Source of the DNA: Pomacea canaliculata
Lineage: Eukaryota; Mollusca; Gastropoda; Architaenioglossa; Ampullariidae
Assembly (NCBI RefSeq): GCF_003073045.1
Contig: NC_037593.1
Span: forward strand, 5,013,525 to 5,077,524
Length of the DNA: 64,000 bases
Reading direction: 5' to 3'
A model generated the notes under the pieces. That model was not told the origin of the DNA. It worked only from the letters and a program-made list of their open reading frames with translations, and searched no databases. Of the stretch, positions 24,085 to 36,170 are shown piece after piece (the stretch's first letter is position 1; each line of letters opens with the position of its first letter). A program made the position numbers and the translations under genes.

Positions 24085-24303
24085 GGGGCGTCAGATGTCA
24101 ACTACATGAACATCACGTGACGTGAAGAGAAGTATCCACCTCAGCATTGTTTTATTTTATTTATTTTTTTATTTTTTTGCGACCATGGTCAACATATCTG
24201 TAAATTCAGCAGACATCCGTGCTGCCTGTCTTGTCATATCACTTGGTGTGCCAACTGATATTTCTGCAACGGAATCATGTATCATTCTTACGACGATTAA
24301 TTG

Positions 24304-24309
24304 AATAAA
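24304..24309 (+). terminator. Poly(A) signal of the histidine-rich protein gene
   Basis: AATAAA lies 220 bases after the stop codon in exon 4, in a T-rich setting. Confidence 0.6.
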
Positions 24310-25811
24310 AATTGTATGGTCCATTGTCTTGTATGTACTGTCTTACAACACTTGAAAAATATTCCTTACAGGATCCGAGATGCTGTGCGATCTTGCCAGT
24401 ACAATAGTAGCTTACTTTCATTTCATTTTTAATTTTTTTTTTTTTATTTTAGGCTGAAAGTGAATGTGTGCTTGGTGGCAGGCAGCCTGACTTTTAATTA
24501 GAAATGCAAACGCTTCTTGCATGTACGCCTTAGAAATTAAAGAATTTAAATTGGAAAATTTGTTTTATTGTTTTTTTTCTTACTACCTGTTTGTCCAACA
24601 CACACCCATAGTAGGTTAGAGAATGAGTAAATATGCATTTAGTGGTGATTAAGGAAACTACAACAACTGAATGCATAGGAGAAAATTTGCGAGACTGGCA
24701 TAACACATTGACAAACGCTCGTGCGACAAGCACGCGCACACACAGTTGAAACCCGTCAAAAGGCTTACATGGATGTTTAATATAAAATAAACTGCTGGCT
24801 TCATTGACCATCATGATACAGGTCGAGCTAATTACCTCAAGGTGCTGGCGCGGCTACTAATGGCTCCCAGGCCACCAGCTGGACTCAGTGCCACTCGCTT
24901 ACAGTCTGTGGACAACAAAACTTGTCGGTGATCACCTGAGTGACTCAAACCTCTCCAGGAGTCCACACCTGACGAGTGAGTCAGTGCTATCCATCCCTGA
25001 CTACCATGTGTCATCATTCACCTTCCACTACAAATGGGTTGCTGCAGCTGTTGTCGCCGTCCAATTCCAGATTAGCTCCTCCTTACATCTTCCGGCCCAT
25101 TACCTCCCCTGAGCCCAACTTGCGCGCTCTTCACGGTCTCCTGACTGCAGGTGTTATCTAATTAATCACACGCGTCCGTGTTTTTGCGCATGTTGTATCA
25201 AATAAAACAAAAGCTTTCCCCCCAAAGCCATATTGTTGCAAAATATTCAGTGAAGTTGGCGCTAATTACATATCTTGGTCAAACATGGCCTTTCATCAGC
25301 AAAAATCCTAGCAACGAGGTAGTTTCTCCCCTACCTCCACCATTTACAACTGGAAAGGAAGCTGTGCGTATGTGGTTTTTACAAGGAAAAGCAGTCTTGA
25401 GAAATACAACAGGTGTAGGTAGTAGGTCTCCCAAACTTAAAATTGTCAAAAATGTTATATGTGTGTGATGATCAAGCGTTTTTAATCTGTCTCTCAGACT
25501 CACTGTTTGACATGTTTTATACTGTCGATTCACTCATCTCATAGTGTGGATTCCCTAATTTTTGTTTTTTAATGAGCATTTCCTCATTCTTCCCTAGCAT
25601 TATTCATTTATTCTTCCTTCATTTCTGACGTTAGGTGTCCTACATTGTTGATATAGGAACCCAAACCAGACTCCCGTTGCCCCATAATTTAATTCACCGT
25701 CAATTCAGTTCGCCATTCTTTGGTGTCCCTTGCACCTGTCGTGGCCTCCAAAGCTCACGGTCTCTGTGGTGACACGTTTCTTGGCCTGGAGTCAATATCG
25801 GCGAACTTACC
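24310..25811. other. Intergenic spacer
   Basis: Between the poly(A) signal of the histidine-rich gene and the next TATA box. It is AT-rich with a GC-richer patch at 24830-25150 that has short frames on both strands. I could not assign a gene. Confidence 0.4.
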
Positions 25812-25818
25812 TATAAAA
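25812..25818 (+). promoter_or_regulatory. TATA box of the four-cysteine protein gene
   Basis: TATAAAA at 25812-25818 predicts transcription from about 25842. A non-coding first exon would then run to 25910, where GACTGAG meets a strong GTAAGT donor. The next acceptor, TTGCAG at 26301, leads into the start codon two bases later. Confidence 0.6.
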
Positions 25819-26268
25819 CTCACCTGCGGATTTGTCTGCTAGTATTTGTGAAGCAGTTGGACCGAGCAGGAACACTGGTTGCCGGCGCCATATCGGGACT
25901 AAAGACTGAGGTAAGTTATTTTACTGACTTTCTCAGAGCTGTCTACGTCACATGTGTCCGTTAGTTTTATCGGTCGTGTATTTATGTGCATCTGATGACG
26001 ATGATGATAATTGTTATTTGGGGGCAGGTAGGTGTCTTCATCCGACAGACAAAATCAGGTAATGCATGTAACAGCTATTACAATGTTACACTGATATTGC
26101 ATAAAGCTTCTTGAGAGCGTCTGTAGATCTTTATTGTTGCTGAGATGAATTCACGTGAGGAATGAAAATCCAACAAATATTTTTTTAATAATAAAAAAAC
26201 CCACTTCAACATGCACAAGGTCAATTTTATGCAAAACTCTTGATCACAAAACACGTGACCTAATTAAC

Positions 26269-26286
26269 TGACATCACGTGATGTCA
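26269..26286. promoter_or_regulatory. 18-bp perfect palindrome with E-box core
   Basis: TGACATCACGTGATGTCA equals its own reverse complement and centres on CACGTG. It ends 15 bases before the exon junction of the four-cysteine gene. Another CACGTG lies at 26252-26257. The form suits a bHLH or bZIP dimer site, but function is unproven. Confidence 0.45.
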
Positions 26287-26303
26287 CCGCCTGCGTTGCA
26301 GCC

Positions 26304-27082
26304 ATGGGTCCAGTGACGTGCTTGTGGCTGGTGGCGCTGGTGGCGTTCTCTGGCGGCCGGTGTGACGAGGCCGACGTCCACTCCTGGCGCTACATCTTCC
26401 CTTTCTTCCCCGCGGACCTCGACATCCTGCTGGCTCACCTGCGTACGACTATCCTGAGGCTGGAGGTGAGCGGACTCGTCACGTGACCACGCGTGGCGTC
26501 AGGGATTTCGTACAGATGTGACGAAAAGCTACTTTCAATCTTTCATAACTCTTTTCTACACTATTTAGAATGAGTAACAGTAATATATGTGAGGGTGTGA
26601 TGATGATGATGATGATGATGATGATGGCCCTATGCTACTTCTACTAATAACCAGAATTTGTAATTCTTGTAACTTAATACCTGGCAGTGTATTCTTTTTC
26701 ACTTTATTACATTTTAACTATTTTTAAATACAGCAATGCATCATTATTAGCATTGTTTATCCAGCTTCATGTTTATTCAGTTTTCTGCACAAACATTTTT
26801 CTCCCGTGATGGTATTTTTAAAGCAGGGTTCGGTAAAGAACGGAGCCTCTGTTTTTCTCTCAGGAAACTCTTGAGAAATGCGAGGACATGGTCAAGGGAG
26901 AGTACGAGGGCGAGGACAGCGTCATAGGCGCGCTGCGGTTGTCTGCCCCTGCTCACAACGACACCAACAAACCCATGGCCGAGAAGGTCGAGCGGATTCA
27001 CGAGCTTCGCGAAAAGATCCGGGGACTGGAGGACAAAATTGAGGAGTGTCGATTCGAATTCTGGGCTGGTAGGTGCTGCGAC

Positions 27083-27150
<68 letters not shown>

Positions 27151-28939
27151 GTAGTTAGAATAACATCATCAGCTACCGCAATCATAGGAAACAAATAAAA
27201 TACAACAAAAAATCCTTTCAAAAAATATTCTCTAGATTTCGGGGAAATAGCATTTTACATTTAGCATTATTTCTTTAAATATTTCTACTAAAGAACCATA
27301 AACCCTGCTAAGCCCCCTTGTAAGATGGATGCATTCTGTCTCACCCACAGAAGAGGCCAGTGAGGGAGTTGCCTGCCCCGAACTATTTTTGTCCAAGCTA
27401 TTTCGCCGACTTTTGCTTGAGGTACTAAGTCTAGTCTACCTCCCTGTTGTAACAAATAGCTACTGCCAGTTACCTTGGGAACAAGTCTAGTCTAGTCTAC
27501 CTCACTGTTGTAACACATAGCTACTGCCAGTTACCTTGGGAACAAGTCTAGTCTACCTCACTGTTGTAACAAATAGTTACTGCCAGTTACCTTGGGAACA
27601 AGTCTAGTCTACCTCACTGTTGTTAACACATAGCTACTGCCAGTTACCTTGGGAACAAGTCTAGTCTACCTCACTGTTGTAACACATAGCTACTGCCAGT
27701 TACCTTGGGAACAAGTCTAGTCTAGTCTACCTCACTCTTGTAACACATAGCTACTGCCAGTTACCTTGGGAACAAGTCTAGTCTAGTCTACCTCACTCTT
27801 GTAACACATAGCTACTGCCAGTTACCTTGGGAACAAGTCTAGTCTAGTCTACCTCACTGTTGTAACACATAGCTACTGCCAGTTACCTTGGGAACAAGTC
27901 TAGTCTACCTCCCTGTTGTAACACATAGCTACCGCCAGTTACCTTCGGAACAAGGAAGGTATGAGGGCAAAGTCAGTTGGGACTAGTCTTAGGAAAAGAC
28001 CGGGGGTTAAAGGGGTTAAAGACAGTAGTAGCATGGGCTGGAGCCTTCATGTTCACTCCAACATGCACAAACCCATGTATGAGCAAGAAACTGAGTGTAA
28101 CCCAGGATATTTGACTCTTACTTCTGACCGTTATTGCTTTAACGGGAAGTGAGCAAAGATCTCATGACGACTAAAGTTTACAGCTGGACCCTTGTGTTAA
28201 AAGCTAAACCCGAGTACATACTTTTTTTAAGCTAAAAAAGTGAGGTGGCGAAAGAATTTAAGTATAAGAAGGTCACAAAAGCTGACCTTAAAATAGCCGA
28301 GGGCTCTACCACCTCACTCACATACAACCTAGCTTTACCATCATAACCTTTAGAAATTCACTGAAGCAATTTGAAAAAAAAAATCGGATTAAGTACATTG
28401 CAAGCTACTTAGTAAACAACTGCCTTACGGTAAACACATGCTTTCAAACATCAAAGTTGTGACCTGTGTAGGAAAGAGGTCAAATCTGTGACCTCATGTC
28501 GGGTACAAGGGGCAAGACAATCTGCCAGACTGGCATAACAGACTTGAGCTCTTTGCTCGCAATGATTGAAGCCAATCATCTTATCAATAAAAATAACGAG
28601 AAAATTTTGAAAATTATTAAGTTGTTCACAACTTATATACAGCCATGTCTAGTTGTTTACAAAAAAAAAAACGGTCCCTCTGTAAACTTGTCTCGTGTTG
28701 TGATAGGCGACAGCTCCTGGTCTGAGCCATCTTTTCTTTGTAGAAAACAAAGTGTTTTTGAAGGAAAAGATCGCAATAAAAACGGGTATAGCATACACTC
28801 TGCAGTTATCAACCAAAAAATTATTATTGTAATACTTTTTTTATTATTCTAATCTGTTTTTATTCTGTTGTATTTGTTTCAGGGAGGGACACGTGAGCAT
28901 TCAGACATACTCCGCCACTGTTTCTCTCACTCCGACTGA
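26304..28939 (+). CDS. Secreted four-cysteine helical protein, 164 residues, unknown family
   Basis: Coding exons 26304-26465, 26864-27068, 27351-27421 and 28883-28939 join in phases 0, 1 and 0 to give 165 codons with the stop TGA. The start sits in a good context (GCAGCCATGG). Residues 1-20 form a signal peptide (MGPVTCLWLVALVAFSGGRC, then DEAD). The mature chain has four cysteines after that point: EKCEDM, EECRFE, VACPEL and RHCFSH. It is rich in Glu, Lys, Arg and Leu, with a heptad-like helix around EKVERIHELREKIRGLEDKI. A compact helical bundle with two disulfides is a fair inference, similar in size to cytokine-like or hormone-like proteins. I recognise no homologous family. The frame could run past the exon 3 end into a CAA repeat, but the GTAGGT donor and the phase match to exon 4 argue against it. 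Confidence 0.75.
26598..26626. repeat. (GAT)n microsatellite
   Basis: About nine GAT triplets in the second intron of the four-cysteine gene. Confidence 0.9.
27085..27150. repeat. (CAA)n microsatellite
   Basis: About 21 CAA triplets starting 17 bases inside intron 3 of the four-cysteine gene. Read with the upstream exon they would give a false polyglutamine tail. Confidence 0.95.
27427..27951. repeat. Nine-copy 56/61-bp minisatellite in intron 4
   Basis: Nine head-to-tail units, each holding CTACTGCCAGTTACCTTGGG and one or two extra TCTAG pentamers. Short units are 56-57 bp and long units 61 bp, the difference being one TCTAG. The array starts only about 5 bases after the exon 4 donor at 27422. 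Confidence 0.95.
28240..28317. repeat. Nested inverted repeat
   Basis: Outer arms GTGAGGTGG (28240-28248) and CCACCTCAC (28309-28317) enclose inner arms AAGGTCA (28269-28275) and TGACCTT (28283-28289) with a 7-base loop. It could be a foldback element remnant in intron 4. Confidence 0.5.
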
Positions 28940-29185
28940 TAAGGTCGATTTCTAAAATAGTTTGTTTGCTAGGTGTACACAATCAGTGAGAGGCGAAAGA
29001 CTAGAAGCAATTTATAAGATGTCATTATTTTATTCCTTTTTTTTTTCTTTTTTTTTGCTCACGTGTATTCATTAACGCTAATCACCTTCCACGGCAAAGT
29101 GTGATTAGTATTGAGAATGCCAATGGCATGCTTATGGCATGTTTAAGACTACCACGTGGTACAGATGCTCACTGAGATCGCAGGC

Positions 29186-29191
29186 AATAAA
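29186..29191 (+). terminator. Probable poly(A) signal of the four-cysteine gene
   Basis: AATAAA lies 247 bases after the stop. Related AAAATAAAATATAAA sequence follows directly. Confidence 0.45.
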
Positions 29192-31184
29192 TATAAAATA
29201 AAATATAAAACAAAACAATTCAGTAACACGGACTGGAAGAGTAACATCGTGGATTATCGTTCTTGCGCTGATGGCAAGAGTTAGCGGACTTTGCTGTCGA
29301 CAGTCTGTTGTTGTTCTGTGGTCAGAAGATGGCAATGGACGCTCTGTACCACCTGATGTTGGTTTGACTCAAGCAAGAACGATCTATAGCTTTCAGAAGG
29401 TTGAAAAAAAGTAATTCTTGCATGACATTTTTTTCAGAGGAAGAATTATCTGCCTCTGGTGGCGCACATGTCACGTTTGATTTATGAATAAACAGTGAAT
29501 AGTTTTTTTCGGTTATTGTTTATTCTTTTTAGCCCTCTCTCTCTATCTCTCTCTCTCCATCAAGCACACACGCACGCTCTCTTTTTCTGTCTTTCTCGTG
29601 GATTATCAATGGTCAACTGACGTGTTTGACTTCTGTAGGATCAAAGACACTAAATACTGTATCTGAGTATCGTTGGTAGGCTACAAGTGCAAAATAATCC
29701 TTAACAAAGTTCACACATACATTTTTTCTTTCTATCCCTTTTACAACTTCCTTTCTCTCTGAACTGCTGGGAAATAAAAAATCCTAGATGACAGACGACT
29801 TTAGAAGAGCTACACAGAAAAGTATTTTAACAACGGTCTCGCCGGCTGAGATCTGAACCGTCAGCCCACACGTAACGCATTCCTCCTGTTGGTGAGTTGG
29901 CATCAAAGTTCACCGAGGGCAGCCGATATTATTAAAATCTCATCAACATTTAAGTTTTTTTAGGAACACACACATTTGTAGAGCAGGACACGCTGCAGCC
30001 CGTTTTTCTCGTTCCACGGCGGCTGTGAAGAGGCAGGGCACACCCAGCGCTGGCGAGATGGACCAACACTCGGTGCTCAGGCACCCGTCACCTTCACCCT
30101 CACAGTGTGCACGGACCCGCCTCGTCTGATGGATGTGGGCGGTTGAGGGAGGGAAGGTTGATAATGGGGTGGGTAGGTGGGTATATGTCGCCGGGAACAC
30201 CCTCCCATGCCTTATTCACCGACTCTTCTTTTTCACATAAATGTGGAGATGCCGGGACGGATTGAAAAAAAAAATTGGAGTAAGTGAATAAAGTTGTTAC
30301 ATTCTGATAACCTTTAGACCGCGCTGGTGGGAGGCTTGGTGGGCTGTCTGTTGGAGCCAGACCACTCTTTGGGTGGAGGAAATGTGAAAGATAAATAAAC
30401 GCAGGTTCGAGAGTACGAGCACGGGTACGGGTACGGCAGTTAGTTTGTTAGAAATGTTACTATGGTAGTGTTAGTATGGCAGTGTTAGGACGGTGAGAAT
30501 CATGACACTAAGATGATACCTAACGGACAGAAAGGTGAACAAAGACGGACATTTACCCGCGCAGGTAAAGGTACCCTGCTAGACTTGTACCCAAAGGCAG
30601 TAGATTGTCTCCCCTTTGTCAAAGAGCACAAATTCAGTCAGCAGTTGTCTGTGCTTGACATGAAAACAAACAAACAAACAAACAAACACGCAAAACTGCA
30701 CACAAACAACAGTTTAAATGTCACAGTCCACAAAATCAATGATGCAGATACTGAAAGGTCAGGTCATCCGTCATTGTGATGTGCAGCTGCTAGTGAGGTG
30801 GTGAGGATCAGATTGATAAACAGGCAGACGACGATGATGACGTTTGCTAAGTCAAAATGTTTGTAGCGACTGAATAAGTATTTTAGAAGGTAAGCACACC
30901 TGCAGACTTGCTTACAACGGGAGCAGGGGGGTAGATCAGGGTTGGGTGTGCAGCAGGAGGGTGAGTAAGAAGTCTCACTGGTTGTGACCTAATGGATGTC
31001 ACTCGACCTACAGGTGGGTCGAGGTGGCGCCGTGAAACCAGTTCTCAGGTGATACCCACTGTTCTGAGGAAAGGGTGGTGGCCCATAAGTAATAAAAGCT
31101 CACATACATAAGTGGGCAGAAATATTTTTGCTGGGAAAATATTAGCAAGACACTTAAGTTAGCCCGGTGAGGGTTGTGTCATTT

Positions 31185-31290
31185 CTTGTTTAGGGCTTGT
31201 TGACATGGTCTGTCCACCCATACTTGTGTAGGGCTTGTTGGTGTCGTCTGTCCACCCGTACTTGTTTAGGGCTTGTTGGTGCGTCTGTCG
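31185..31290. repeat. About 2.5 copies of a ~46-bp tandem repeat
   Basis: TTTAGGGCTTGTTG, then TCTGTCCACCC and ACTTGT, recur from 31190 to 31290 with few changes. Confidence 0.75.
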
Positions 31291-31507
31291 TAAAACAAGT
31301 TTTTTAATGTAGTTGAAAAATGTTGTTGACATCGCATAAATAATTTAGTCCTTTTTTCGTTATTGTTTTTAAACCCAATCACTGCCTAAAGATGCGAGAT
31401 TTAGTTTTACTTGCCTTGAGCTAGAAACGGAACAAGCTCTTGCCGTCTTCCATCACAAATAAGAGATCCGGTCTCAAGGATTTAATTGAGAAGGTGTAGA
31501 ACTAGTC

Positions 31508-31526
31508 TTTTATAATAATGATGACG

Positions 31527-31563
<37 letters not shown>

Positions 31564-31580
31564 CAAACAACAACAACAAC
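31508..31580. repeat. (ATA)n then (CAA)n compound microsatellite
   Basis: A run of AAT/ATA triplets passes into ACAACAACA triplets around 31560. Confidence 0.9.
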
Positions 31581-33644
31581 AGCATTAAGGCTTGACCACT
31601 TTGTTTTGCCACTAATTAAAAAAAAAATTAGGTTACTTAGCTGCTAACAATAAAGACTACTTATATAGTGTATTTATGCATTATTCTCTTTTTCATTTTT
31701 CAGCAGTTCGGATAAAAGAAATATTTTCTTGGTTGTTATTCTCTTTGTGAGAATCTTTGCTTAGTCTTAAACAGCGGTCAGTAAGTAGCGGCTTTACCAT
31801 GTGTCTTCTGCGACAGAGTTCTTGCTTATAGTGTTTGTTTGTTTGTTTAAAGATTTTTCTCTATTATGTTTTAAAACATCTCTTTCTATTTTTAGGGGTG
31901 GGTAGGAGACCCGGTTTCCTTTCTTTGACGACTTATTCATACCTGATGAGAACGACAGAAGCCTGGAGATGAACACAAACGAAGGGAGTCACAAACTTTA
32001 ATGTTTTTTTTTTAACTCTGGCTTTCACCTGTGAAAACTGATGTCACCTGAGCTTCAGGCTACTTTCTGGTCTAAAGAAAGGGACACTGTCAAACTTAAA
32101 CAGGGAGCAGCTCTTGGGTTTCAAAGTTGAAGCATTAAAATGTGAAGATAATTGCAGAGAATTTTTATTTATCTGGAAACAAACACACACACACACACAT
32201 TTATTTTTGTGGAGAATAAGGACCGAGAGGATTGCACTAAAGTGTTAAAGATGAAGATTGCTGACATCCGTTTGCGACGGACAGGTGCGCTGACCAACTG
32301 AAGGAGCCAGACTATCACATATCACGGTTCTCTTGGATTCACGTGACGAATATCACATGATTTCACTGTGATAGTAACTCTTTCTGCCCTCGCGATCAGT
32401 TTGAGTCATGAGTAAACTAAAACTGCACTTAATGTATATTAAACTGCATTCCAAACCTTTAAACTATACAGACATAATCCAAAACTACAAACTCACACAC
32501 ACACACACACACGTTTTTGTACCCTGCTTATTAAACTCGGTGATACTCATATTTGTTGCCTTATCTCCCTCCCACAACCTCTGTTCGAGTTTTTATTTAC
32601 GTAAAAACATAGTTAAGGGCCGGCATCCCATCATCCTTAGGTTGCCCAGCATCTTGTGACACCTGTGACACCGTCCATACGCCTCCCCGTCCTCCCACGA
32701 CTCAGTCTGCTCCCCATCTCAGGTGTGCTCATTGCAAATGGCTGTGTTGCCGAGAGTGGAGAAAGTTTTGGCTCCGATATTAAAAAAACCTTTTATAAGG
32801 TCGTACATCTGAAATTGGTGATAACAAGGCTGCAAAAGTGCATTTCATCTGACATTTAATTTATTGAATAAACTGGTGTAAAAACGAAGCGGATTTGTTT
32901 TTAAAATCTGGGGTTTTTTTTTCTTTTGCTTGTTTGTTTCGTTTTGTTTGTTTTTTGTTTGTTGTTGGGGTTTTTTTTTTGTTTGTTTGAAGAAATAGTA
33001 ACTCTTAAGAACATCCATTTATGCTTGCATGAAGATTTGCAACTGCCAACCGCCCATCAGGCCCCTAGACGTAAATCAGACGTGGGTGGGTACTGTACAG
33101 TTTACGAAGTCTTTTGGAATGAAATCGTTGAACAACTTTATAAAAATGTTATGCTCACTTGACATAACTCATTCCATTATTCACAGTTTCGCTAAGCTAC
33201 CCCAATCTTAAATAAAATGAACAGGTGTTTCGGACAGAAGATGGTCTTGATGTCGATGGAAGATAGACACAAAAAATAATCCTGTGATTTCCTCTCAAAC
33301 TTAATGACCCACTTACCTGAGAATTCCCCAAAAGGTTGACTTCCCTTTGACCAGGAAAACGACCTCTTTTTACCTGCCCTTGACGAGGCATGTCTGCGTG
33401 TCCATGATGGGCCTCCTCTCCACCCGGAGGATCTCACATCACAGCGGAATGTGGCCAGACGGAGCCCATCCTGGAGTCAACAACATGGCCTCCCACGTGA
33501 ACAGAACTGTGAACATTCACAGACAACATTCAGACGACTAGCTCTGTGGCCTGCGGAGTCTGGCTGGCCACGTCATCCTTCTCGAGATGAGATAAAATGA
33601 TGCGGCCAGACAGCGGCGATGGTCACTTCCACCACAGCTTCAAC

Positions 33645-35855
33645 ATGAGATTCCTGGTCGTCCTCTGCCTTTCTCTGCCCGCAGGTACCTACCTTTGCTT
33701 AGTGATGCCTTGTAATTGTTCACTGACATGTTCATGATGCTTTGCTCTTTCCAGTTACTGGTGATGAATATTTGTAATTTTCATTATTATTTAACCGACA
33801 TCTTACACTTACACTTTTTTTTGTGTGTGTACTCAAGTAGGTAGTTAGCTCTAATTTTCTCTGTCCATTCTTTGATTTTTTCCACAGGAGGAGAGGTAGC
33901 TATTAAGATATTTCAATAGTTTGTTCTCCCTCCAACAAAAGTAGAAATATTTTTTTAAAATACCATATACCGTTATAGTGCAGTATACTTGTTGTAGGCC
34001 ACGTGTTACAACCCACTCTCGAGACCGTGCGGAGTTGCTTTACTACAGGAGATGTCTGTAGTGTCACTGTGTAGTGTCTGTGGTCGCTGCCACTGATGAA
34101 TAACCACAGTCCCTAGGTCAAGGCAACATCCTTGGAGTCTGGGGGCAGTTTTATTACCACAGGGAAGAGATGCTTACACTTGAATTCCTGGGGACGACTT
34201 TACCCGAGTCCGGCCCCTGATGGGGATCAGAATTACTGCTAAACTCGATTACTGGGATGGGGAGGGAGAAGGCCGGAGGACCTACAGACTGTACAGGACA
34301 TCAGTAGATTTGACGTCCCCTGACCTTTGTACCGTTGGGGGAGTGAAATTCTAGGGTAGAGATTTAGAAAGGATTTTTTGCTTTTGTTTTTGTGGTCACT
34401 GTCCGTCTCCTCTGAAGGGAGAACAATGTTAAGACCCTGCGGATATCACTTTGTTTCTTTACCCCCGAGGTAGTAACACGACGATGTAAGTAGGAAAGTG
34501 CGATGCTCTTTCTTGAGTTTTTGCCCCGAGAAAACGACTTACTCTCGGTTGATAACTGAGGCTCGTCTGTAAGGGTCAGAGAATAACGGCATATGTATTT
34601 AATACAATACCCAGTATGAACATGGTTCTGCGTTATATAAAAATCGTGGTCGTCATCATCATCTAGTCAAGCTTGAACTTGCTGTCTCTGCTTGCAGCGC
34701 TTGCCTTCGACTGCCAGGGTGCACATGACGGGGCCTACGAGGTGGGGTGCAAGTCCTTCATCACGTGTGTCAACGGGGTGGGCACCATCACAGAATGCGC
34801 CCAGGATCAGGTCTACAACTCCCGCACGGGGCAGTGCGCACCGTGAGTAGCCATCATGCCCTCGCCCTTCATGCACCCGACCCCATGACTACCTTTACCA
34901 CCCGCTTCTTGACCATCTCTGAAAGTTGAAAGTCAGGGTTTGAATGATTTCACAACTCGGTGACTCTTTGTCTTCTTCTCTTTATCAACTCCACTTTTCA
35001 GTTTCAGTTCAGGATGCACTTTCTTCTGATGGTCACTCCCCATCTTGTAGTCACAGAAATACCTTGTTTAGTCCACTTGTTGGTGACTGAATTAAAATGA
35101 ACTTTTTATGATTTCCCTTCTCTGCTACTATCGTTTACGTTTCTTCTGTTACTTTTCTCTGACTGTTTAGTTAAAGAATAAAGATTCTCTTCTTAATGAA
35201 CCTCCTCTGTAACTATCTAGAAGAACAAGTAGAGAAACATTTTTTGTTGCTGACTCTACCTCACGAGGGTTCTATTTAGAGTCACGTGCTTGGTGTTCAC
35301 AGTGTCGCGGACGTGGGCCCTCCATGCGGCTCCCAGAAGGATTGTAAGAACGTAGCAGATGGCAAGTACGCAGACGTCGATAACCAGTGCACATCCTACT
35401 ACACGTGCTCCGGGGGAACCTACTTCGGCCACAACTACTGTAGTGGAAGTGAGTCACTGATGTGTGCATGCGTGCGTGCGTGTGTGTGTGTGTACACGTG
35501 TAAATTTTCTTAATTTTCTACACAAGGTAATCATTTACATACACACCTATTTATCCATTCGTTTATCATTCACTTTATTCATCATGCACACAGAGATTCG
35601 CACAAATAGCAGCAAGTGAGTGAGTCTGTGAAAGCTACAGACAATCACAACAAGACGTGAAAGACAAGGAAATATTTTCAGGTACAGAAGAGTGAAAGGT
35701 AGAACTGTAATCAAGCCAATAAGAGTTGTTTCCCCCGACTAACGGTCGTTTTGTGCGCAGGTCTGGTGTTCAACGAGCACCTGCAGACCTGTGACTGGGC
35801 GGCACACACCCCTCCTCCCTGTGGAACCTTCACTGGCACCACCACCCGGTCCTAA
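33645..35855 (+). CDS. Secreted chitin-binding protein with two CBM14 (peritrophin-A) domains
   Basis: Exons 33645-33684, 34698-34842, 35303-35448 and 35761-35855 join in phases 1, 2 and 1, giving 141 residues and a TAA stop. Residues 1-16 are a signal peptide (MRFLVVLCLSLPAALA). An in-frame ATGATG at 33597 could add 16 residues, but they are polar, and the start before the hydrophobic core is more likely. The mature chain is two six-cysteine CBM14 units with 12 cysteines in all. The second unit is typical: CTSYYTC, CSGSLVFNEHLQTCDW and a final PPPC. The first has SFITC in place of the double Tyr, so its sugar-binding face may be weaker. CBM14 domains bind chitin in gut lining, cuticle and shell or mantle matrices. 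The protein is almost only these two domains, so it is probably a structural or lectin-like matrix component and not an enzyme. Confidence 0.88.
34095..34240. repeat. Diverged dispersed repeat, copy A (intron 1 of the chitin-binding gene)
   Basis: Shares an ordered set of words with 37140-37255: ATAAC..C.GTC, then CATCC.TGGAGTCTGGG, then TTTAT.AC.AC, then TTTACCCG.G. I estimate rough identity near 70% over about 110 bp by eye. The family is not recognised. Confidence 0.4.
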
Positions 35856-36164
35856 GCTGCAAGCCCTGTTTTCCCCTTCAAAGTCCCTAAAAAATTAGCT
35901 TCTCGTTTTTATTTTAGTTTGAACCCTGCTATGCCAATGCGGATCCGTTGTGGAATATTGTGAAACACTGAAGTACTTGGCACAGTCCGTTAGGAGAACG
36001 TTGCAAAAGTTCTTTGTGTAAAACCTGATGTTACAACTGTGGTCTTAGCTCTGCTCAGTTACCTTTCAAATTCTAATGATGGAGGAAATTGCTTCTGAAA
36101 AATGTCAGTCTTAGAAGTCAGTTAGAATACTGTAACTGTTGGAAACACTGAAATACTAGCTGGT

Positions 36165-36170
36165 AATAAA
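36165..36170 (+). terminator. Poly(A) signal of the chitin-binding protein gene
   Basis: AATAAA lies 310 bases after the stop codon and is the first canonical hexamer downstream. Confidence 0.55.

Larger units (their letters stand above)
29192..33596. other. Intergenic spacer with microsatellites
   Basis: About 4.4 kb between secreted-protein genes. It holds a CT-rich tract at 29530-29600 and a possible reverse SINE head at 29830-29905, with minus-strand GACGGTTCAGATCTC resembling a B box. Repeats occur at 31185-31290 and 31508-31580. No gene is supported. Confidence 0.4.

Noticed and set aside
26888-27154. Helical protein ending in a long polyglutamine tail
   Set aside because: The Gln codons come from an intronic CAA microsatellite. 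The exon ends at 27068 at a GTAGGT donor and continues in phase at 27351.
27427-27951. CRISPR-like array
   Set aside because: Units are head to tail without unique spacers, and the DNA is animal. It is a minisatellite. The same holds for 52892-53070 and 62850-63495.
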